This document shows positions 1 to 8,824 of a DNA stretch of 64,000 nucleotides, in pieces. The first letter of the stretch is position 1. Every line of letters starts with the position of its first letter. The stretch covers positions 64,687,660 to 64,751,659 of the forward strand of contig CAMTDV010000028.1 in NCBI GenBank assembly GCA_947069175.1, given 5' to 3'. A model generated the notes under the pieces. That model saw only the letters and a program-made list of their open reading frames with translations, was not told where the DNA came from and ran no database searches. This DNA is from Scalesia atractyloides. Its lineage: Eukaryota > Streptophyta > Magnoliopsida > Asterales > Asteraceae. The translations under genes were made by a program, and so were the position numbers.

Positions 1-952
1 GATTAAGAACCAGCAAATTCGATTTGAATTATAATCCCAATTCGAATTCGATTAAAAGTTCGATTTGAATCCGAATTCGAATAAATTCGTTTTGATTCAA
101 ATTCAGTTAAAATATAATAAATTTGTTTTAGTTATGGGCTTTGTAATGGATTTGGATAATGGGCTATTTTAATATTGTGGAATAAATTTAGAGATTAATT
201 TATATATAGCCCAATAAAGTAATATGTGTATTATATATAAAAATAATAAATATATATATCATTTTAGTTAGAATTCAACGAATCTAATTTAAAATTATAA
301 AGTTGTATTCGATTTATTGGACTCGAATTAAATCGAATTTTTTGAATTCTTATAATCAAATGAATTCTTGATAATCGAACCCAATTAAATCAAATCTCGA
401 ATTTTTTTGAATTCAAAATGAATTCTTAATAATCTAACTTTTTTAATTCGAAATAAATTCTCAAATCAAATTAAATCGAATCTTGAATTTTTTTTAATTC
501 GAAATGAATTCTTAATAATCTAATTTTTTAATTCAAAATAAATTCTAAACACTCTAGCAGTGGGTGCTTCGGTATCAAGCCTCCATTGTAAGCTTGTGTT
601 TATTATATACACTATATATATTATTAATGTTTTTATTTTTTTTTCTTTTATTTATTAATTTATTTTTTTTCTTGAAAGATTGGAGATATGTATACAACTA
701 ATTGATGCCCTATCATGTTGTGGGGCGATAAGGCCGAAAACCAATTATAAAAAACATTGCTATAATTTTGCTAGAAAAAAAAACTAAAACGATAACAACA
801 CCATAATTTTGAGCTCATGACAAAACTGTAATTTGTCAGGACTAATGAGCAAGTGTTAAGCAACTTCTTGACTCGAATAAAAAATTAAATTGAGTCAACC
901 AATTAAACCAAAACATTTTTATAGCTTTGCAAAAAAAACTCAAACGATGGCA
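1..952. other. AT-rich intergenic DNA with degenerate AATTCGA-type repeats
   Basis: No convincing coding region. About 1-545 is dominated by variants of AATTCGAAT, AATCGAA and GAATTC arranged as a decayed simple or tandem repeat. The rest is AT-rich with no recognisable gene. Confidence 0.6.
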
Positions 953-1303
953 ATACAGTAATTTTGAACTAAGGACAAAATTGTAATTTTTGAGTTGGGG
1001 TAAAATCATAATTTGCCAAAAGCTAAAACGATGGACAATGCTATATTTTGAATCAGGGGCAAAATCGTAACTTTAAAAGGGGGCAAATTTGCAATTTTGA
1101 ATTGGGGGTAAAATCGTAATATACCCGATACAGTAATTTTGAACTAAGGACAAAATTGTAATTTTTGAGTTGGGGTAAAATCATAATTTGCCAAAAGCTA
1201 AAGCAATGGTAGTGCTATAATTTTGAATCAGGGGCAAAATCGTAACTTTAAAAGGGAGCAAATTTGCAATTTTGAATTGAGGGTAAAATCGTAATATACC
1301 CGA
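953..1303. repeat. Two-copy tandem repeat, unit about 175 bp
   Basis: The block beginning ACAGTAATTTTGAACTAAGG near 955 starts again near 1130, with few mismatches through the phrases on 'ggggcaaaatcgtaac' and 'aatatacccga'. A short inverted repeat (GTGCCAGG...CCTGGCAC, about 1316-1338) follows. No coding potential is seen. It is probably a fragment of an unidentified non-coding transposon. Confidence 0.7.
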
Positions 1304-3480
1304 ACCAGTAGGGAGTGCCAGGTAATAGCCTGGCACTATTTCCCCACATTGGTTTTATAGTATATATAAATATAAATATTCATATTCATATTATAGTATT
1401 CAAAATTTTAAGACCCGTAATTGGAGGGGTTAAATAAACTCATTTATTATACATGTTAAATAAAATATTATATATATTTTAATATATATAGTCGTCAATA
1501 TATATGGTTAGATAAAAAATAAACTTTGATGTAACTATATATATTATTAAAAGCTGTTTTTAAAACGTTCCATTTTTCCAACTATTGGGTACTTTTTTTA
1601 AATGTAAATGATATGTGTTAACATAACGAAAGTGTACCTAGTTTTTTAGTATTGTTTTAGCACATTTAAGTTAAGTTAACTTAAGTTGGAATTATAAATA
1701 TATAAACACGTAAAAAAATAAGAACTAAAACTAGCTTGGATTTTTCAATGTCTCGTTTTTTGTTTCAAAATTGATAGATAAAGTAAGAAATTATACCCTA
1801 TCTAAGATTAATTACTTATTAAATTCATTTGGTTAATGATATAATTACTCTTTATAATGAAATAAGATCAAATCTAATGCAATACACTTATGACATGATG
1901 ATGGGTTGGAGAAGAGAGAGGTATATATGTTCTTGTCTAAGTACATACATTTGTCGAGAGAAATGAGATTTATAAGTAGTGATGTCTTAAATGTAGAAAG
2001 AGAAATGAGAAAGAGGATAAATAGTGAGATGACATGGCTAAATTTTTTGTACGCATTTTGATATTGCATTGCAAATGGTCTAATAAATGTTTATAACTAA
2101 ATTTCTATTAAATGTCTAAGAGTATATTGTTTTAATATCATTATTTAAAAGAAGCGATAAAACAAAACTTTAGATGGGTTAATGATGGTATGTTCCCAAT
2201 AATTTTTATTAATTAAGTAGTATAATACAGACAGGTTTGATTTGATTTACTTACTTTTTCATTTATTATTATTTTATTTTATTATTATTATTATTATTAT
2301 TTTATTATTATTATTATTATCATTATTATATTATGTTATTTTGTTATTTAAATGTTATATCACAATTCATACTTAGATAGTCTGTTGTGGAGGTTTCAGT
2401 GGGGACCGTCAGTCAGGTGGAGTGCCACCCTGGTCACGTACACCACAACGTCTAGACTCCAGGCTTCAGCAGGTGGCGCGAGAGGAGGCTTCAGCATTGT
2501 CACTAACGCGATTGGGCATGTGTATTAGGGCGCTATTGGTGAAGTTACCACAACAGGCTCAAGTGGAAGGAGGCGAGTGGATACGGTGACAAGTAGTCGT
2601 CATTATAGCAATTAGAGGACAAATTCGAGCTGTTGCCTCAGCGGCAACGAACGATCTTAATAAGTATTTACATGTTGTATACATGAAATACTTCTTCTTT
2701 TCTATAATAATCTATTATACAAAAAACTATAATTTTACAAATTTTGTGATTAATTATTTGTAAGAAAAATATTTTTCTTTCCTTTAAGATTGGTGAAAAA
2801 GAGGGTAGATTTGATATATCGACTTTTTTGGGCGATCTTAAAAATGTGAGTTTAGTTGTCTAGCCTTTTGTATTTTTTTTATTTATATATTTATTTTTAA
2901 TCATCAAAAAAATATTATTTATTACTTTAAATCATAACCATAAAATTATATGAATCAATGCTAAACATTGTTTCTTATTATTCCCTCAACTCAATCTAGT
3001 TTCCATTTTATTATATATATATGGCAGTGTTATAAGAATTGTTAGACGCTAGTCGACCGATGAGGTATGGACTAGCGATTAATCGGTTTGAGATATTCAT
3101 ATGTTATCTTTAGTTTTAATATATACATACACATTTTTATGTGTAATCTTTTAGCAAAAGAACTTCTAGTCCTTCATTGGTTAACTTTCTTTAATTACAT
3201 AAGAATAATCAACGAAATTTACAAGGTATGACTGGAAAATAGCCATAATCTGTTCGGAACAGCCGATTAGGACTGCATAGGGCTGCTGTTGATCATTTAG
3301 CAATTAATTGGTTGGTTAGAGGAAAATTACTCGATAAACCTCCAACTAACGACTAGTTGGATGCTAGTCGAGATTTTTACATGATATACATATATAGAGA
3401 GAGACACCATACGCTTTTTGATTTTCCAAGTAAAATATTAGTACTAAAGGAGTCATTTTAGTAAAGATAAAGGGTTAATT
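1304..3480. other. Intergenic DNA without a recognisable gene
   Basis: AT-rich sequence. The only open frame of note (1845-2069, - strand, 74 codons) is low-complexity and resembles nothing I know. About 2385-2660 is more GC-rich but has no sustained frame. About 3025-3380 carries repeated 'gctagtcga' and 'actagt' motifs and may be an old DNA-transposon remnant, but I could not define its ends. Confidence 0.5.
2261..2340. repeat. (ATT)n/(ATTTT)n microsatellite
   Basis: About 80 bp of almost uninterrupted ATT and TTA triplets with a few ATTTT variants, visible directly. Confidence 0.9.
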
Positions 3481-3721
3481 TGAACACACGGTTTATTTGT
3501 AAGTTCCTTGGGGAGCAAGCCATACAGAGAGGCTCCACATCTCCAGCTTATTAGTATTTACTCTTTTTGTCTCTGTCCCAAAGCAAACTTCAGTTTATGT
3601 GTTCCAAACACTTAGCTTCGGATCTAGGCTCGACCAAGATTATACAACATTGACGACTGTGGATTCTTAGACAGATACCGAACCTCAGCCTCGGTTCACA
3701 TTCCTGTTGCTTCATCTTGTC

Positions 3722-3842
3722 TATATATACATATTTTTCTTTATATCGTGTCAGTTTTCACACACACACGCACTCTCTCTCACTGGTTAACTTACTCAGG
3801 TGGAGAAACATGGAGAAGCTACCAGTTCTTGAATGATCATTC
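3722..3842 (+). promoter_or_regulatory. Possible TATA region and 5' UTR of the NAC pseudogene
   Basis: TATATATAC at about 3722 is followed by a CA/CT-rich stretch (cacacacgcactctctctcactgg), typical of plant 5' leaders, about 120 bp before the inferred start codon at 3843. The transcription start itself is inferred. Confidence 0.35.
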
Positions 3843-3850
3843 ATGGCGAA
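3843..3850 (+). pseudogene. NAC pseudogene exon 1 (start codon exon)
   Basis: ATGGCGAA followed by a GTTAGT donor. Spliced to the acceptor at 4651-4653 it yields M-A-K-F-W-L-F-D-G-R in frame, matching the usual start of the SOG1 subfamily (Met-Ala-x-x-Trp-x-x-Asp). Such a tiny first exon is inferred from reading frame and family match and would be missed by ORF calling. Confidence 0.55.
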
Positions 3851-4653
3851 GTTAGTTCTTCTTTATTAAGTCATCTTCTCGTTATTGTTTTTGTGATGAA
3901 TTTGATCATGGGTCATGCAGTAGATCTTGATTAGTTTATGTTATCTGGAGTTATCATGATTTTAGTTTCTTCTGTCATTATCTCAAGTTTTCAACATTTT
4001 TTTTCTTGAAGATTTTATCATATTGTATGTATGATTTCTGGATTTGAACGTGTTTTATTTGTGACATTGTGCAGTTATTTTACTTCACTTCGCTTGTTGA
4101 GTCCCTACAATAAATTAGTGTTAATTAAAATGGAAATTAAATTGTGTCTTATGTTTTTGATTGGACGACTGAATATATAATATTGCACCACTTGTTTATC
4201 ATGGAGATTTCCAAACATTTTCCCATGAAAATGACTAGAAATTTGCAAGAAACTAATTTCAGTTTTTGAAACAAGAAAAAGAAATACTTGTGAGTATTGA
4301 TTAATGGAAATGGAAAGATGTCTTTTTTGGAGTTTGATCATGTGATGAAGAAGAAGAAGAAGAAGAAAGTAGTTAACTTGTCATTTTAACTGAAAAGGGT
4401 CTACTCAAGTTAACCCATTCTTGTTTTTTTTTTCTTTTTAATACAAAAGTAGAAAACAATACTTTTTGAGCTGGAGCTAGTTCATCTAACAATCTTAAAA
4501 ATAGTAATCTGCAGCTATTCTACTAATTTATGATGATTTACACATCATAATCATCCTCATTCACACAGTCACACACATTTATCATAATCATCTTCATTGA
4601 TACTTGATAGTCACTTTCATTACCAACTCAAGATTGACATCTAAATCTTGCAG

Positions 4654-4784
4654 GTTTTGGCTTTTTGATGGCAGAACATTAGCAAAGAAAATAAAGACAT
4701 CTGGTCTTCCTGAAGTACATCAAGGACAGTACTGGAGCTAACTGGGAATGTCCACAATGCAGTTGCAGAATAGATAATTGTGAT
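4654..4784 (+). pseudogene. NAC pseudogene exon 2 (frameshifted)
   Basis: Bounded by TTGCAG and GTAAGA. It encodes FWLFDGRTLAKKIKTSG and later, in another frame, ANWECPQCSCRIDNCD, the Cys-containing segment that precedes the NAC domain in this subfamily. The frames are offset near 4735: reading straight through meets TAA at 4739-4741, whereas removing one base near 4736 would keep the family-like sequence open. A one-base insertion is the simplest reading. Confidence 0.75.
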
Positions 4785-4931
4785 GTAAGATATTAATTTT
4801 AAGTTCATTAGTGTAGAGGGATGTCATGAACACAACACAAATGAGTCACACACATGCTTTTGACTTGTAAATATTATCTTTATTCAATTCAAGCATATAA
4901 CTAAAAATGTAATTTGTATGTCTTTTTGAAG

Positions 4932-5099
4932 GATTGGCCTGGGCTCCCCAGTGGAGTGAAATTTGACGCAACTGATGTTGAATTGTTGGAACTAAATGTG
5001 GAGTTGGGAATGAAAGGCCGCATGAATATATCGACGTGTTCATTCCTACAATCGATGTTGAGCAAGGAATATGTTACAAACATCCTGAAAATCTTCCTG
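4932..5099 (+). pseudogene. NAC pseudogene exon 3 (frameshifted NAC subdomain A/B)
   Basis: Begins DWPGLPSGVKFDATDVELLE, the NAC subdomain A equivalent. After about 5015-5020 the family-like reading (EYIDVFIPTI...GICYKHPENLPG) continues in a different frame, consistent with loss of one base. The GTTAGC donor follows 5099, whose G completes a Gly codon with exon 4. Confidence 0.8.
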
Positions 5100-5581
5100 G
5101 TTAGCGGTTTTCATGCGCCTTTTTATAGTTATAAGTTCTTTGGCACTACATGTATATAACCCAATTTGTTAATAGGATAAATTTATCATCCAAAACACAT
5201 CAAGATGGCCAGTGAATATATAACCCATCTATCAAGATCCTTAGCCACTAAAAAGGCTAAAGGGAACATTTGTCATCCGAAGCATATCAACGCGCTAAAG
5301 TTGCACCCATCCAATTTTATTGTTTAGTGGCAAATAAGATGTCTTAAAACGATGGGTGAAACTGATATGTTTTGGATGACCTTCCTTCGTACTTTTAGGC
5401 AGGTTCATGGCAAATAAGAATCTTTTAGAAGACGGGTGTCAAATTTAACATGTAATCCTCTAAAGATATTTGTTTGTTAAACATAATTACTTATCTTGAG
5501 AAACGATTCCGCCTTACATGAACAAATTAATATCAAACTAATTAAGTAATCACTCAAGTATTTGATCTTGTGATTTTGTAG

Positions 5582-5992
5582 GCGCAAGAAAAGATGGTAA
5601 TAGTTTTCATTTCTTCTATCAGACCACAAACGCATACGCCAAAGGCCAACGAAAGCGTAGGAAAGTCTGCAATAGATCTAATGTAGAAATGGATGTCCGT
5701 TGGCACAAGACTGGCAAGACTAAGGCCATATATAAAAATGGAGTACAAATCAGGTGCAAAAAGATAATGGTACTTTATGGGAGTACTGTTGGGGGATCAA
5801 AACCTTGTAAAATGAATTAGGTTATGCATCAGTATCATCTAGGAACTAATGAAGATGAGAATGACGGTGAATATGTTGTTTCAAAGATATTTTATCAGGC
5901 ACAAAAGGAGACTGGTGAGAACACTAACGTTTGTGTTGTAGACGAAGATTCAGATCCTAGGACTCCAATGATCAATGCTTCTGATCCCCTAC
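5582..5992 (+). pseudogene. NAC pseudogene exon 4, 5' part (premature stop, cut by element A)
   Basis: Follows a TTGTAG acceptor. It encodes the second half of the NAC domain: GARKDGNSFHFF, GQRKRRKV, DVRWHKTGKTK, CKKIMVLYG, then a TAG at 5818-5820 where the family has Trp, followed by VMHQYHLG and YVVSKIFYQ. The codon before the stop is in phase with the exon start (78 codons), so this is a true nonsense change, most simply TGG to TAG. The exon is interrupted after the CCTAC target site at 5988-5992. Confidence 0.85.
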
Positions 5993-6227
5993 TGTCACAC
6001 CCCGACCCGCAGCGGAAATAAGAGTCGGGGCATAATTGGGTTATCACCAAAGCACATGACATTTACTATTATGTTTCATAATTAAATGAAGTCAAAGTTA
6101 CATTTCTCAACCTTCAAACATGTTCATTCATTACAAAGGAAAATAACCAAACATAATAATCCAAACACTAAATCGTTTTATTTCTTCTAATCCAGGCCCT
6201 ACGTGTTCCTAGCTGCTGCTGGTTCAC

Positions 6228-6952
6228 CTGTATCATGTGTAAAAATGGGAGGTTTTTGGGTCAACATAAGTTGGCGAGTGAACCTTATAGATAAACATTT
6301 AATAATGATTTTCTGGTTAGTTTATCAATAAAATATTGTGCATAATCATAAAAGAGCATATGTATGAAAATCAAGCAATGGCAACATCGGTTACAATTAT
6401 AACATACATTAATAACTGATAACATACATGAACACACTAACATCATATGATAATTAACATAACTGAACTGTGAGATCAAGGCTCAACAAACGGAGCCGAT
6501 CGTATTGCATGAACTGAAAATGAGAATAAATCTGTGTACTCAAGGCTCAATCAAACGGAGCCGAGCATATTGCATGTACTGAAAATGAGAATAAATCTGT
6601 GTACTCAAGGCTCAATCAAACGGAGCCGAGCATATTGCATGTACTGAAAATGAGAATAAATGACCGATCAAGGCTCAATCCAACGGAGCCGATCGTGCGG
6701 GCACGCCCTGATCAACCGCATAATAAAATGGGGATCAAACTCAACCTCGAGGGATGGGGAGCTACGGCCTCAGCAATTGCATGTATTGAAATAATAACTT
6801 GCAACCAATACTAACTACTTAACAGCAACAATAACACACATGTCATGATATGATATATGCACAATAACTTAGTTATAGAAAGTAAATGAACAAGACACAT
6901 GATACACCCCAAAAATGTGATTAAAACGGGGAATTTGAAGGGTTCACTCACC
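6228..6952 (-). other. Interleaved long-range complementary segments, or LTR intron, in element A
   Basis: In element sense, GGTGAGTGAACC (6952-6941) can pair with GGTTCACTCGCC (6284-6273), and TGTATCATGTGT (6906-6895) with ACACATGATACA (6240-6229). The arm order is 1-2-1'-2', a pseudoknot topology. The same ends also read AAG|GTGAGT and GATACAG|GTG, which fit a 724-nt intron. Both patterns recur in the other Ty3 LTRs in this window. Confidence 0.5.
6474..6712 (-). repeat. Minisatellite of about 64 bp x 4 with GGCTC/GAGCC hairpins, element A 3' LTR
   Basis: The phrase 'caaggctcaa' recurs at about 6477, 6541, 6606 and 6669. Each unit contains, in element sense, GGCTC-CGTTTGATT-GAGCC (minor variants), a 5-bp stem with a 9-nt loop. 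The 71-codon open frame across these units is a by-product of the repeat. Confidence 0.85.
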
Positions 6953-7221
6953 TTGGGTGCGTTGGATTTGAATTGGCGAGATGCGCACGATTTAGACGAA
7001 ACAAATTAACGAGGAATCACTGACCTAAATAATAATAGGAAAAATATATTAAGTGGATGGATTTTATTAAAGATTTTTAATGGGATTCTTAGATATATTT
7101 TTGTGAGTTTATGGCTATTTTCTATCCTTAAAAATGTTATTTTTAAGTATTTTTAATTGATTTTTAATTTAAATAAAACAAATAATTATTTAAAAAAAAA
7201 TAATATTTTTTTTTTTACTGT

Positions 7222-7250
7222 TTGACCGTTGACCGTTGACCGTTGACCGG
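7222..7250 (+). promoter_or_regulatory. W-box array (TTGACC x 4), element A 3' LTR
   Basis: Four TTGACC cores spaced exactly 7 bp apart, matching the TTGAC[C/T] site bound by plant WRKY factors. It sits beside tRNA-like module C. Binding is inferred from the motif only. Confidence 0.55.
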
Positions 7251-7270
7251 TTCGGTCAGCGGTGATTCCT

Positions 7271-7688
7271 GCGCCGAGCGGGATTCGAACCTGTGACCTT
7301 CCGTTCACACGCGCACGTAGCTCTACCAACTGAGCTACGTGACTAACCCGTTAGAAATCTAGTTTTAATTATATTAATACACTTATTCGAATTTACCAAA
7401 ATTCCTTTATTTTACAAAAACGTTTTATTCTCATTGAACCGTGTTGGTGTCGAGACTCGATCGCGTGACGTGCAGTTTGTGTTGCACACAGTCCACCGCT
7501 GGACTGTGTGTCTAACCCGGTTATATTCTTGAATTATATTATACTTAACAACTACTCAATCTAACCCGGTTAGTTTTATGAATAAAAAGGAAATGTTATT
7601 ACGCAGTGTGTGTGTAGTAAGGATCGATCTCGCGACGTGATTATAAAATGTGCACACAGTCCACCGCTGGACTGTGTGTCTAACCCGT
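7271..7688 (-). other. Array of three sense tRNA-like modules, element A 3' LTR
   Basis: Module C (about 7271-7348): A-box TAGCTCAGTTGG, 10-bp hairpin CACGTAGCTC/GAGCTACGTG, B-box GGTTCGAATCC. Module B (about 7450-7520): hairpin CACACAGTCC-AGCGGT-GGACTGTGTG, degenerate B-box. Module A (about 7611-7688): the same hairpin and a degenerate B-box (GATCGATCC). Each opens with GGGTTAG[A/T]CAC. No acceptor or anticodon stem is apparent, so these are not ordinary tRNA genes. Confidence 0.8.
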
Positions 7689-8534
7689 TTATAAACCGAA
7701 TTTTAATTACTCTTATGTTCTGAAATAAGTTCATCTTCTTCGTCGTATAAACTGTCAGCGTATTCCAACCGGTTAAGATTTGATTTTACGACTTAAACAC
7801 TATCAGTAAATCAATATTAAGAAATGAAAAGAGTTTAAAGAACAGGATTTACCGATTGGGGATAAACACAGAAATCCGGCGAGAGTTTTGTCGGTGCAGA
7901 AATTGAGCTCCGACTGTTGAAACAATTAACGGCGTGGGTCGATTATTTATAGATTTAAATCATCTAAACAAGGTTTAAATGAAGTGTAGGATGTCTTACC
8001 CTTTCACAGTGAAACTCCGGCAATTTCAGGAACTTTCCGGCGAAAATGGGATTTCCGATAAGTGTTGACTAAGATTGGTTCTGATGATGGAATTGTGTTA
8101 GAGATTGACTAATCACATGATTTAAACAAAAAGAGTCGAAGAATTTACCGTGAAAATACCAATCCCGGTTTTCCGGTGAGTTGCAGAAAATTTCCGGCGA
8201 TTGAATTTAGAAGGTTTTACGGCTCAGAGTCTTGACGAAAATGAAATTGAGAGTTATAGTGATAGTTATGAATCGCGCAAATGATCAGTACTTGGATTAT
8301 ATTCGAGTTTGGTATCTCTTTGGTTTCAAATACCGGAAGTGAGAAGATCTTTAAATTCATTCAATTAGAACGTAATTAGAAACCGATATTCATCGGTTAT
8401 AAGTTAACTAAGCGAACAAAAACTGATTTGGCGATTCGGTTTACCGATTTCCGTTATTCAGATATCATCAATCGTTAATCCGAGTTTGCGTATAAAATTC
8501 AATTGTTTTCATAATGCTAACAGAAAACAATTGA

Positions 8535-8608
8535 TGGCGGAGTGGTTTGGAGACGGATAGATAAATCGTTCGAGACAGTTGACCCGGGTTCGAGTCCGGG
8601 CTGCTCCA
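8535..8608 (+). other. Antisense tRNA-Leu/Ser-like module D, element A 3' LTR
   Basis: TGGCGGAGTGG (A-box of the class II Leu/Ser tRNA type) and GGTTCGAGTCC (perfect B-box) inside a 5-bp T-arm CCCGG/CCGGG. The trailing CTGCTCCA has no matching 5' acceptor strand. The module is transcribed opposite to the element and lies about 180 bp from the LTR's 5' end. Confidence 0.75.
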
Positions 8609-8790
8609 AATATTTTTTATTTATTTTATTTTAACTTTTTATCAAATATAATTTTTATAGTTTAGTTTATATATTAATTATGTAACGTTTAAACTCAAAA
8701 TACTCATAAATACGTAATGTCATTTCATAACTTGGTATTTGATTACAAAACGGAGCGGGTTTTGGAGACCCGATTTATACAAATGTTACA

Positions 8791-8805
8791 GTATCCCCTA
8801 CTTTT
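8791..8805 (-). other. Polypurine tract of element A
   Basis: Element sense AAAAGTAGGGGATAC lies directly before the TGTAACA of the 3' LTR. This is the usual second-strand DNA primer position. Confidence 0.9.
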
Positions 8806-8824
8806 AGGAATTTCGTCCCGAAAT

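Larger units (their letters stand above)
5993..8790 (-). repeat. 3' LTR of element A
   Basis: 2798 bp, TGTCACACC...TGTTACA on the + strand (element sense TGTAACA...GGTGTGACA). Contents in element sense: an antisense tRNA-like module, Pol II promoter region, three sense tRNA-like modules, W-box array, an interleaved long-range pairing, a 64-bp hairpin repeat and a terminal hairpin. It differs from the 5' LTR at about 7309 (extra AC), 7441 (one G missing), 8180 (extra G) and 8565 (A for G). Confidence 0.95.

Noticed and set aside
3025..3380. DNA transposon with 'gctagtcga' motifs
   Set aside because: I could not find matching terminal repeats or a target duplication, so it is only mentioned in the intergenic entry.
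5800..5830. An intron boundary explaining the TAG at 5818-5820
   Set aside because: The sequence is continuous with the conserved protein on both sides and no donor site or spare intron length exists there.
6474..6712. CRISPR-like repeat-spacer array
   Set aside because: The units repeat along their full length, including the would-be spacers, and lie in a plant LTR.
6599..6814. A 71-codon frame repeated at 14912-15127 (and similar at 51559-51798)
   Set aside because: It lies across the hairpin minisatellite in the LTR; conservation is explained by the LTR pair and the frame is not kept in other families.
7271..7350. Genuine functional tRNA gene
   Set aside because: Boxes A and B are good, but no acceptor or anticodon stem forms and the D-arm is too long, so I call it tRNA-like only.
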